The notes: generated by a model from the sequence alone, not told the origin. DNA of 9,698 nucleotides from an uncultured Eubacteriales bacterium (GCA_905199755.1 CAJKHT010000092.1:1-9698); one strand, 5' to 3'. Counted from the first letter of the stretch, positions 1 to 6,883 are shown. Numbers and translations: made by a program.

Positions 1-3000
1 GGTTGAAAAAGCTGTTTGTTTTTCCGGAATTTTTCACGCCCTTTTTATCCATTTCATTATTTATATTTTGAACAGCTCGTTCAATATAATATAGCTGCCC
101 GTCTGCGTTGAGCATTTTAAGCATCTTCGCCGCCTGTACGTTTTGAGCGGAACGCGTTTCTTCAGCGCATAAATCAATGGATATTTTAATAGCATTTTCA
201 ACATCTTTGTTATTGATACATTGATTGTAAAGCTGCTGACCTAAGGCTATATCGTTTTTGGTAAGCTGATGTTCGGATTGTATAAGTGCATTCCATTTAT
301 CCAACGCTCCTTTAAAACCTTTTACATTAATTTCGTGTACAGCATATTGCATTGCGCTTTTGTTGGTTATCGGTATATGCGACATTTTTCCGTCAAGTAT
401 ACTCTTTTCCAACTCGCTGACAGCACTGTCGGGAGTAGCTCCGGCTTCTGCTATTGTTCGGGCAAATTTACTTAAATATTGCTTTTCGGAAGTTCTTTTC
501 GGAAATTCAATATCTCTTACGGCTTTTTCGCCTTTTTCAATAGAACCGTATTCATCGATTAAATCTGTAAGAGTTTTACCGTTCACACCGCTTTTTATTG
601 AATTTTTACCGCCGTTTTGCATATTATAAGTATTGACATTATCACTGTTATGTGATATATTGTTATTGTACCGATAATTGGTTTGTCCTAACGGCAATTG
701 GAGCCTATTCTGAGTCAACCAGTTATCGGTTCTTTTTTTATTTTTGTCAACATACAATATATTACTTCTGTTAATTAAGCTTTGTAAGTTATCTTTACCG
801 TATGCGCTTACAAGCTTTATTTCATCAAGCGAAATATTCCCTTTGGCATTTGTCGGATTTAACTCTAATATTGCTATAACAAGTTTATTGTTTAAATCAT
901 ACACTTCGCCGCACAGTACTACTCTGCTGCCCTTCTGTAAAGATTTCATGATGATGATAGGTTTATCCAAAACATTCGGAATTTGCTTTATAACATTATC
1001 ATTAATTGCATGGACTTTTTTTATCTTTGCAATTTTAACAGTGTCCCATGTGATTTTTTTATCGGGTATTCCTATTGATTGTAATGCTTCCGATGTTCTG
1101 CCGACAGTCAGTGTAGCTCTGTAGTTACCGCCGTTTTTCAGCCAATCATCATAATTTTTATCAAAACTTTCCTTTAATGAATATCTTATATCCGCATTTG
1201 AGCCGTCAAATGTGCCTACATTGTCAGTAGCAGACTTAATTTGATTTGAAGAGAACACAAGATATGTACCATTTCTTGTGTCTATAACACCGTCATATTT
1301 TCCCTCAAACAAACCATCTTCCAATTCAGCGCCATAATTCATTTTATTTTTCTCTGTTATATAGAACGGTCTTTTTATGTCAAGGTATACGGACATGATA
1401 TGTCCGCCATGGTATTTACCTGTTACACCATTGGCATATCTGAACGCTCTTTTATAATCTTCCGTAAAATAAAATCCGTCCCCTAATGCTCTGCCAAACT
1501 CTGCTTCGGGTTTCAATACAAATGTGTTAAAGTTTGCTCTTGTGCCATGATACACCACTTTCGGCGTTCCGTCCTCGTTTACAACCTTACTTGCGGTATT
1601 AGGCTTTTTCTCCCAATCACCAAACCACTTCTTAAATTGCTGTGAATATGTGACATTTTCAAATTTAGGCTTGACATTTGAGCTGTTTTCGCGTATACTA
1701 TGTATATAACCGCTGTTGAGAAACGAGACTCTGGGCAATTGGAGCCCAGCCTTTCGGAGTAAGGCAGCGGCTTTTATTTTGTTTAAATAAAATACCGATG
1801 TATTGCCTTTCATCTCGTTTTGTATAGCATCATTTAATTGCTTTGTAACAGCATTATCTTTTGCATAAACACTTACTACGGCATTGCTATCTATCATTAT
1901 ATTATTCTGCCGACTGTAACCATCCACTTCTATCGGCATAACAACCGACCTTCCGTTGTGCTTCATATCAACAATGGCAACCACTCTGTTCGGCTGTGTC
2001 TGAGAAGCAAATATAGCAACCGGCTTTTCTAATGCTTTCGGCAGCTGCTTTAACATATCAATTCCCAGTGCATGATTTGCGTCTTTTGTGCCGTTCAATG
2101 CATAATCGATATGCCTCCGGTTAATTGTAACCGGCAAAGCATTGAAACCCACCTTTTTAAATACATCGGGTGTTGCACCTATCATCAGGCTGTCTCTTTG
2201 CGGAATTTTACCTTGCAGCCAATCGTCAAGCTGTTCATCGAATGATTTTGTATAATCATAAATGTTTCCGGCGGCATTTGATGCATTCTCTTTCATTGAA
2301 TATTTTTTGTCGGCGGATTCAAAAGTATACTCCATGCCGAGCTTTGTCTTAAACCCGTTTTCTGCTTCAATTTCTCCCTTTTCGGCAATATAGTTTTCAT
2401 TCGGAGGATTTTTTATGTCGTCAACATCAGTATTATTTTGTACATCGGGTGACGATTGTTTAATATCCGTCGCTTCCGCTGTCTGTATATTCGCCATCTC
2501 AAAATCCCTGCCGCCCGAATTTCTTTCGGTTTCGGCAATCATGGCAGAGAGCGCATCGGCGGCTTTTTGCATTCTGTCAATATCGGTACTCTTATACCCT
2601 TTACCGAAAAAAGATTTTATTTTGTCGATAACTGCAACAATAGCCTCATGCAGATTTTGCAAAACAGATTTCCGCTCCGATGCATTAAGCTGTTCCGCTT
2701 TGCTTATAAAATCATTTATTGCTGCTTCATCTGTAAACAAGTTCTTTGTATAGTCTGCAACTATTTCTTGTATTGCTTCGGAGCGATTCAGATTAATACC
2801 CATTTCACCGTACTTTTTTATAATTTCATCGGCAATAATATTTATATCCCTTTCTTTGTTGAATGTATAAATATCGATTACGGCTTTTTGATAAAGCTCA
2901 TATGCTTCCGGCGCTGTGCTTTCGAAATGGTGGGTTATTTCATGCGAAAGAACGGCAAGCGGTTTGTTTTCTGCATCCTCCGCAATGTATATTTTTCCGT

Positions 3001-4330
3001 CCTTGTATATGCCGTTTGCAATACCGCCCTGTATAGACGGAACGATTTCGACGCTGACATTGCAAGCCTTTGAGAGGTTATCTATTGCGCGTTGCTCTGC
3101 TTCCGTTATATGAATACCGTTTGAATATGATGTATTATTCGCCGTTTTGGACGCTGATATGTTATCTGTTGTATTATCAATCGGTGCATTAAACTGAGGT
3201 TTAAGGGTAACATATGAACTGCCATTGTATTCATGTGCGGATATATTATAGCCGTTTTCGTTTGATATTCTTGCCAAATCGGTATCGCTCATTCTGACAG
3301 CAGGTATCTGCACACCGTCCGAAATAGAAACAATCTCGGACTTCAAACCGTTTTTCTCTGCAAATTTAACAGCGTCATCACCGTACATTTCATAAGAATT
3401 ACCGACCTTGCGGAATGTCAGATTGTCGGCTGCATAATTTGCATTGTTTGAATTGTTCTGCGGTTCTTGTTCGGAATTATAATTCTGCTGCGCAGCATAT
3501 TCATTATGTGAAGCTGTACTTTGCTGTGTTTCGGTGTATTCTTCGGGCTGTATCTCCTCATTATTGTTAGGACTGACAGTATTAATCACCGCAAAATTAT
3601 CATTGTTGATTACTTCTGACATCTGAGCAGACAATTCCGTATTAATATCATATATCTTATTTCGTATCGAATATTCGGAAATCAACGAATTTTTCAGTAA
3701 TTTTTTAAATGCATCAACTGTCTGCGAATAAATCGCATTGTTTTTCATTTTTTCCGGAACAGTATTATTTATCACGCTGTCAGTCAGAGCAGACGGCATA
3801 TCATCTGCTGCTTGCGATATATTGTTGTAAGCAATAGATTTACTGTCTGCGATTGCATCGACAAATATTTTTGCATAATCCGATACATGGTCACGGTCAA
3901 TCACATTATTGGGTGCGGATAAAAATTTTACATTTATTGCAAATACATCTGCATATGGCATTGAGTTTGTGACATTGTTAAAAGCCGAACTGATATTCTT
4001 GGATAAATTTATCAATCCGTTCATTGCTCTTTGGGGATCAATCTTTTCCCCTTGAGAAACATTTTCAGAGAACCTATGCAAATATTTGTCCGTAATATTA
4101 TTTGTGGCATTTTCAATGGCTTTATTGTCATTGTTTATAACCCTTTCGTCTGTCAGCAGCTTGCCGAAGGTGTCTATTGTTTGATTGTAATAGTTGTTAA
4201 TCTCGTCAAGCGTTGCTTCGCTCCAAGTAGGCGGAGTATCATCGCTATTCGGATACGCTTGCACTACTTGTGCAAGATTGGCAAGCTCGTATGCACCGAT
4301 AAAGCTCTCGTCATTATATGTGTCATTCGT
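1..4330 (-). CDS. Large polyvalent protein (zincin / MuF-C / ART-PolyVal / MuF-C), 5'-truncated, 3' end outside window
   Basis: One frame is open from 4330 to base 1 with no stop (about 1443 codons), on the minus strand. It matches the multi-domain 'polyvalent proteins' of phages and conjugative elements, thought to enter the host with the DNA and act against host or rival functions. Domains from the N-terminus: helical region with no recognised family (4330-3590); Q/N-rich linker (about 3575-3425); MutS-domain-I-like module; zinc peptidase; MuF-C-like copy 1; ART-PolyVal; MuF-C-like copy 2; helical region with repeated short helices (about 600-20), typical of clostridial prophage giant proteins. 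The frame is preceded by TAA (4333-4331) with no ATG until 4024-4022, where the ribosome binding site is poor, although residues upstream look coding. I infer loss of the true 5' end. Family recognition is strong for the ART and peptidase parts, moderate for the rest. Confidence 0.85.
692..1168 (-). other. MuF C-terminal-like domain, diverged copy 2
   Basis: About 159 residues from SFDKNYDDWL to TQNRLQLP align over their whole length with copy 1. Shared points are the SFD...DDWL opening, HA followed by KQIP/KQLP, KP..I, RVV, VSAYGKDN/VSVYAKDN, a Tyr and Lys in the last strand, and LQLP. The two copies share a 13-base stretch, GGCAATTGGAGCC on the plus strand, at the LQLP end. Copy 2 is shorter in the middle and is the more diverged. 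It follows the ART domain directly after an RYSLKE motif. Confidence 0.6.
1184..1675 (-). other. ART-PolyVal ADP-ribosyltransferase-like domain
   Basis: The stretch carries nearly every signature of the ART-PolyVal family: SQQFKKWFGDW at the start; KVVYHGT with the NAD-binding His at 1549-1547; GFYFTED with the Tyr at 1471-1469; a SVYLDIKRPFYI strand; and NQIKSATDNVGTFDGSNADI at the end, where Gln 1243-1241 sits in the position of the third catalytic residue. The family transfers ADP-ribose from NAD+ to a target, or derives from such enzymes. His and Tyr are kept, and Gln in place of Glu is usual for this group. The target is unknown. Confidence 0.85.
1733..2245 (-). other. MuF C-terminal-like domain, copy 1
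   Basis: A domain of about 171 residues runs from SFDEQLDDWL to LRKAGLQLP. It has the hallmarks I associate with the phage MuF C-terminal family: an L.vG.TP..f opening, HALGIDMLKQLP, KPVAIF, a central RVVAIVD strand, VVSVYAKDN and a final FYLNKIKA...LQLP. The family is fused to Mu gpF-like capsid proteins and to large polyvalent proteins, and is probably a nuclease-fold or toxin-associated module. Exact function is not settled, and no catalytic residues can be assigned. It is related to the copy downstream of the ART domain. Confidence 0.65.
2700..3125 (-). other. Zincin-like metallopeptidase domain of the polyvalent protein
   Basis: The HExxH zinc motif HEITH lies at 2944-2930, about residue 463 of the open frame. 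A candidate third ligand is the Glu at 2767-2765 (about residue 522) in QEIVADY, within a helix beginning SEAIQE. Before HEITH is a beta-rich stretch (GGIANGIYKDGKIYIAED), the usual layout of compact zincins in polyvalent and polymorphic-toxin proteins. Such domains are proposed to release effector modules by cleaving their own chain or to degrade host proteins; which applies here is unknown. All zinc-binding residues are present, so it looks catalytically competent. Confidence 0.75.
3230..3425 (-). other. MutS domain I-like module within the polyvalent protein
   Basis: The segment begins FRKVGNSYEMYGDDAVKFAE and ends in a GYNIS-type strand. This resembles the 'F..vGdFYEmfg.dA' start of MutS N-terminal mismatch-recognition domains, which recur as isolated modules in polyvalent proteins of mobile elements. 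The Phe-x-Glu core of true MutS is absent here (NSYEMY in place of DFYE.F), so mismatch binding cannot be claimed. It sits between the Q/N-rich linker and the zinc peptidase. The assignment rests on pattern memory, not on a profile search. Confidence 0.5.
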
Positions 4331-4362
4331 TTATTGTGGTGGAATACAAAAATTTTTATAGA

Positions 4363-4403
4363 AGCTTCAAAAGGTTAAAAAAGAAGCTATCACGTTGCCG
4401 TGA
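4363..4403 (-). terminator. Possible terminator of the barstar operon
   Basis: Read on the minus strand, TCACG-GCAA-CGTGA forms a five-pair hairpin with a GNRA tetraloop, about 30 bases after the barstar stop. It is followed closely by TAGCTTCTTTTTTAA. The stem is short for a rho-independent terminator, so support is modest. The same bases overlap the tRNA-like T-arm on the other strand; both readings cannot be primary. Confidence 0.35.
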
Positions 4404-4425
4404 GTTCAAGTCTTACTGCCCTGCA
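4400..4425 (+). other. tRNA-Leu-like 3' fragment (T-arm plus acceptor 3' strand), possible attachment-site scar
   Basis: GTGAG-TTCAAGT-CTTAC (4400-4416) forms a five-pair T-stem (one G-U) closing a loop that fits the TTCRANY tRNA rule. It is followed by T and GCCCTGC plus A (4418-4425), like the 3' acceptor strand of Firmicute tRNA-Leu genes. One base too many separates T-stem and acceptor. The 5' half does not pair, although TGGTGGAAT at 4337-4345 resembles a tRNA-Leu D-arm and TTCAAAA could be an anticodon loop with CAA. This is not a functional tRNA. It may be the partial tRNA copy left at one end of an integrated element, or chance. Confidence 0.35.
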
Positions 4426-4434
4426 CAAAATCTA

Positions 4435-4725
4435 CTAATCGATATATACGACATTTAAAGTCATATCTATTTCTTTATACCACTTCACAGCGTCATTCAA
4501 CAATTCTATCAGAATCTCCTTTTTTTCATGTAAATCTTTCGGCAGGCTATTTATACCTTCAATATAAATGGTTGCAGGGATTTCAATGTCAGCACTTGAA
4601 ATGCAATCCCAAAGCGCGTCCATATTCATTCCGTAATAATCAGGAAGATGTAGCCCGTCTTTTAATGCTTGATGCAGTGTGTATACTGTTTTTACGCCCT
4701 TTAAATTTACCGTATAATTCATCAT
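4435..4725 (-). CDS. Barstar family RNase inhibitor (immunity protein)
   Basis: This 96-residue cytoplasmic inhibitor of barnase-type ribonucleases is close to barstar's 90 residues. It keeps the inhibitory loop and helix: LPDYYGMNMDALWDC at residues 27-41 matches barstar's LPEYYGENLDALWDC, with Tyr30, Asn34, Asp36, Trp39 and Asp40 equal to barstar Tyr29, Asn33, Asp35, Trp38 and Asp39, the residues that plug the barnase active site. Barstar Glu76 appears replaced by Asp in the last helix. The start is set by AGGAG six bases before the first of two tandem ATGs; this site overlaps the TAG that ends the barnase tail, so the pair was once tightly coupled. No defect is visible, so the protein is probably still made although its partner is dead. 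Secondary roles, such as immunity against barnase toxins of other strains, are inference. Confidence 0.92.
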   Translation of the reverse strand: MMNYTVNLKGVKTVYTLHQALKDGLHLPDYYGMNMDALWDCISSADIEIPATIYIEGINSLPKDLHEKKEILIELLNDAVKWYKEIDMTLNVVYID

Positions 4726-4734
4726 AATTTTCTC

Positions 4735-5195
4735 CTATCTAGCTTCATAAAATGTTTCGCAATAATTATATGTTACAAATATGAAACCATCGTGCCATTT
4801 AAGGTCACGTCACGCAAATTGCCTTTATAACTTCTCCAACCTATTGCTAATGCATCATTCTTTGACAAATAGTTTTCAGGCAAGCAACCATAATGCTTTA
4901 TGTAATAATCCGCCCCACTTAAACCATTTATTGTCGCAGTTCCTGCCTCTATACATAATAACACAATAAGTGTGCAATTGCAATTAGGATGTACTTCCCC
5001 CGGCATAGGGTATGGCGGATTATTTTTATGAAATACATTTCCGTGCATTTTAGCACAATACTCACATGTGAACGGGTTGAAATTGGTGTGCCATCCTGTC
5101 CATTGAGTACTTTCCGAAACAACAGGTGAAAACCCATCTATACCCAATATTTTTAATGTAATTATAGTCATTTTAAGAGTTGTATCAAGTTCCAT
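4735..5195 (-). pseudogene. Phage capsid-type segment fused to barnase-like RNase, inactivated by internal deletion and frameshift
   Basis: The readable part (4773-5195, 140 codons) starts after GAAAGG and eight bases. Residues 43-74 hold TCEYC...GNVF...PPYP...HPNCNC, the Cys/His motif at the end of Mu gpF/SPP1 gp7-type head-morphogenesis proteins. Residues 95-130 match the start of barnase: ADYYIKHYGCLPENYLSK-NDALAIGW then GNLRDV, with Lys112 equal to barnase Lys27. After RDV the frame ends within ten codons. Another frame (4803-4735) reads a barnase C-terminus, HDGFIFVTYNYCETFYEAR then TAG. About 35 residues, including those equal to catalytic Glu73, Arg83 and Arg87, are therefore missing. 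The tail is out of frame, and the DHY holding catalytic His102 reads NYC. The toxin is dead; barstar follows at once. The frame relation is seen directly; equivalence to barnase numbering is from memory of the barnase sequence. Confidence 0.85.
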
Positions 5196-5251
5196 ATATA
5201 AAACCTTTCATTAAATATTTTTTGACGAATTGTAATTTATCTTTTTAAGAT

Positions 5252-5280
5252 ATTATAACACATTTTTGTTAATTTGCCAA
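5252..5280 (-). promoter_or_regulatory. Sigma-A promoter of the barnase-barstar operon
   Basis: On the minus strand TTGGCA (5280-5275), a spacer of exactly 17 bases and TATAAT (5257-5252), preceded by TGTGT, form a near-consensus promoter. Transcription would start near 5245, giving a leader of about 50 bases to the ATG at 5195. No operator is evident. The toxin remnant and barstar therefore appear to be a self-contained transcription unit, not the tail of a phage structural operon. Confidence 0.7.
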
Positions 5281-5441
5281 GAAAAATATCTAAATTGGAT
5301 ACTTATGAATGGTTCTATTTTGCTCTTTCAATATTTTTCTATGGACATCATGATGATACTAAAGATATTTATGATCGTCTGAATACAGCTCTGAAAATAC
5401 CTCTGCAAATCGGACCGACCAAAAAGGAATGTGCGGCATAA
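5259..5441 (+). pseudogene. Orphan C-terminal reading frame, gene remnant of unknown family
   Basis: After a TAA at 5256-5258 the plus strand is open to the TAA at 5439-5441. It reads a protein-like stretch from about 5295: LDTYEWFYFALSIF, then GHHDDTKDIYDRLNTALKIP and a charged end TKKECAA. Composition and helix pattern look coding, but there is no ATG in frame, no ribosome binding site, and the 5' end overlaps the minus-strand barnase promoter. I read it as the last 50 or so codons of a gene whose front was removed when the toxin cassette arrived. I do not recognise the family, and it could be a chance frame. Confidence 0.4.
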
Positions 5442-5471
5442 ATAAAGGTTGAATATTTGTTTAATTTTTAA

Positions 5472-5541
5472 ACCGATATGGTTTATCCATTGATTTAATA
5501 CCATTATTTTACTGAATGTTAAAGCATATCGGTCTTTTTTT
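5472..5541 (+). terminator. Long inverted repeat with T-run (terminator or small RNA end)
   Basis: ACCGATATGGTTTA (5472-5485) is repeated as TAAAGCATATCGGT (5520-5533), giving 13 of 14 pairs around a 34-base loop, followed by C and seven T (5535-5541). The T-run is on the plus-strand side, so it would end transcription of the orphan reading frame upstream. The loop is long for a simple terminator, so a structured small RNA or a degenerate mobile-repeat end is also possible. Confidence 0.45.
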
Positions 5542-5573
5542 GAAAAAAGTTTTCTATTTCTGCACAAGGGGTA

Positions 5574-5602
5574 TTGACAACAAAAAAAGTATATTGTATA
5601 CT
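5574..5602 (+). promoter_or_regulatory. Strong sigma-A promoter with overlapping palindrome
   Basis: TTGACA (5574-5579), a 17-base spacer and TATACT (5597-5602) give a near-perfect housekeeping promoter for the coiled-coil gene. AGTATA-TTG-TATACT (5588-5602) is a perfect six-base inverted repeat covering the spacer end and the -10 box, the position expected of a repressor operator. The expected transcript start near 5609 leaves a leader of about 70 bases. Confidence 0.75.
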
Positions 5603-5618
5603 ATAACTTAGGAGAATA

Positions 5619-5645
5619 ATGAGTTTTGAGCAACAATTAATATAA
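5619..5645 (+). CDS. Possible eight-codon leader ORF (MSFEQQLI)
   Basis: AGGAG (5610-5614) lies four bases before an ATG that opens MSFEQQLI and stops at TAA 5643-5645, within the leader of the coiled-coil gene. The site lies at the very 5' end of the predicted transcript, which weakens it. A second tiny frame, MKGSI, occupies 5661-5678. Either may be translated and affect the downstream start, or both may be chance. Confidence 0.25.
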   Translation: MSFEQQLI

Positions 5646-5680
5646 GAGAAAAATATTATATATGAAAGGCAGTATATAAA

Positions 5681-5953
5681 ATGTTCGATTTAGCACAAAA
5701 GAAAGAAGAATTGCAAAAATTACAAGAAAAACTGACTGTCCTGAAATCTGCTCTGTTTGATGCCGAACATCGTGTCGGAAACATGACATCAAACGATGTG
5801 TACCAAATGTTAAGAACTCAGAAAATCAACGCGGCGCAAGCTGAAGAAATGGAAAAATTTATAGCTGTTAAACGCGATTATCCCGAATTGATACGCAGCA
5901 CCGAACAATGGTGTAAACAGCTGAACAGGGAAATACAGGATTTGGAAGATTAA
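5681..5953 (+). CDS. Small coiled-coil protein of unknown function (90 aa)
   Basis: I do not recognise a family. The 90 residues are soluble, highly charged and almost wholly helical. Residues 3-32 form a heptad-patterned coiled coil (LAQKKEELQKLQEKLTVLKS), residues 33-58 include HRVGNMTSNDVYQMLRTQKI, and residues 60-89 form a second helix ending LNREIQDLED. The shape suggests a helical hairpin or dimer. There is no signal peptide, membrane segment or DNA-binding motif. The ATG at 5681 is preceded by AAAGG at eleven bases, a rather long spacing; no earlier in-frame start is credible. It has its own strong promoter and its own terminator, so it is monocistronic. Convincing codon structure and conserved-looking polar pattern support a real gene, though its role is open. 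Confidence 0.75.
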   Translation: MFDLAQKKEELQKLQEKLTVLKSALFDAEHRVGNMTSNDVYQMLRTQKINAAQAEEMEKFIAVKRDYPELIRSTEQWCKQLNREIQDLED

Positions 5954-5982
5954 AAAGTATCATTGTAATGTATTAAATATGC

Positions 5983-6015
5983 ATAAAAGGGGGCTGTCCG
6001 ACAGTCCCCTTTTAT
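5983..6015. terminator. Bidirectional rho-independent terminator
   Basis: ATAAAAGGGGGCTGTC (5983-5998) pairs with GACAGTCCCCTTTTAT (6000-6015) at 15 of 16 positions, the exception being a G-T wobble. The stem is flanked by A-run and T-run, so it can stop transcripts from both sides. It lies between the convergent coiled-coil gene, which stops 29 bases before, and the GH16 gene, which ends 9 bases after. Confidence 0.9.
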
Positions 6016-6024
6016 GTTGAATAC

Positions 6025-6843
6025 TTATTTTAAGTCAAATACCCTTATATAATCAACAATAAATTTGTCCCCCACCGACTCAAACGCTTCCTTTGTCGGC
6101 TGCAAATCACCATGACGATACCCCTGCGGTTCTGTCGAAATCAATATAAACTGTGGACGCTTTGAAACAAACTCGGAAATATGTCCGTCCTCTTTGCCGT
6201 CAATATAGAAAGTATATCCGCTTTCGTCCCACAGCAATCCGAACCGATGAAATTCCGTTTTGTCTATATCCTTTACTCCGCCTACGCACTTATGCTTCAT
6301 ATCCAGTCCGTATCCGCCGGTAAACGCATTATGTGCCGCAATTTCCGATTCGTTAAAGCACTCCATAATGTCAACCTCCGTGCCGCTCTCGGCAGAATCA
6401 AGCGTAGCACCTATTATCGGAGACTGAATCCAGAACGCACTCCACCAGCCGTATTTCTGCTGCAGCTTACAGCGGCACTCATAATATCCGTACTTATGTA
6501 AAAACTTATTCTCGTGCAGCTTTCCTATATTCCACTGCAGATCATCCTCGCCGAATTTTGTCTTTTCCAGAGGCTGATCCATAAAATTATATCCCGTTTG
6601 CAGCTGCGCACTCACCGGTTTGCCGTCCTTTTCAAGCAAGGTAAACACCAGATTGCTTTCGCCGTCAACTTCAACACCGTCTTTCACCCATGCCGGATGC
6701 TCTTTGCCCATCATTGAGGTACGGTAGTCCCATTTTGACATATCCAGAGTGTCTCCGTCAAACTCATCGCTCCATACCAGCTCCCACTCACCCTCATCGG
6801 GCAGCAGACTCGGTTCATGATTTTCTACGTCATACTTCTTCAT
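6025..6843 (-). CDS. Glycoside hydrolase family 16 enzyme, no signal peptide
   Basis: GH16 enzymes cleave beta-glucans and related beta-linked galactans with retention of configuration. The catalytic motif EVDIME (residues 156-161 from the start used here) is the ExDxxE form of laminarinases, agarases and carrageenases: the first Glu is the nucleophile, the last the acid/base. Supporting family features are WELVWSDEFDGDTLDMSKW near residues 20-38, YGYYECRCKL..KYGWWSAFW before the motif, and FHRFGLLWDESGYTFYIDG after it. I choose ATG 6843 (272 residues), with AAGGA eight bases upstream. The longer frame from 6897 would run through a TATAAT box and its extra residues look random. There is no signal peptide, so it is cytoplasmic, perhaps acting on imported oligosaccharides. 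The substrate cannot be told from sequence. It stands alone, divergent from the methyltransferase operon. Confidence 0.9.
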   Translation of the reverse strand: MKKYDVENHEPSLLPDEGEWELVWSDEFDGDTLDMSKWDYRTSMMGKEHPAWVKDGVEVDGESNLVFTLLEKDGKPVSAQLQTGYNFMDQPLEKTKFGEDDLQWNIGKLHENKFLHKYGYYECRCKLQQKYGWWSAFWIQSPIIGATLDSAESGTEVDIMECFNESEIAAHNAFTGGYGLDMKHKCVGGVKDIDKTEFHRFGLLWDESGYTFYIDGKEDGHISEFVSKRPQFILISTEPQGYRHGDLQPTKEAFESVGDKFIVDYIRVFDLK

Positions 6844-6883
6844 ACTGATTTTCCTTTCCGCATTATTGCACTTTGTTTTTTTA

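Noticed and set aside
269..4378. Many plus-strand open frames of 60-205 residues opposite the polyvalent gene
   Set aside because: They lie on the antisense of one continuous, domain-bearing minus-strand frame, have Cys/Phe/Ile-rich random composition and show no consistent ribosome binding sites.
4328..4428. Complete tRNA-Leu gene
   Set aside because: The 3' T-arm and a D-arm-like TGGTGGAAT are present, but the acceptor 5' strand does not pair, the anticodon stem has mismatches and the D-loop GG is absent; only a 3' fragment is defensible.
5328..5567. 79-residue minus-strand frame in the intergenic region
   Set aside because: It spans the long inverted repeat and T-run, has no ribosome binding site, and its sequence looks random.
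6181..6717. Plus-strand frames of 106 and 67 residues opposite GH16
   Set aside because: They are antisense shadows of a gene with a clear catalytic motif and no supporting initiation signals.
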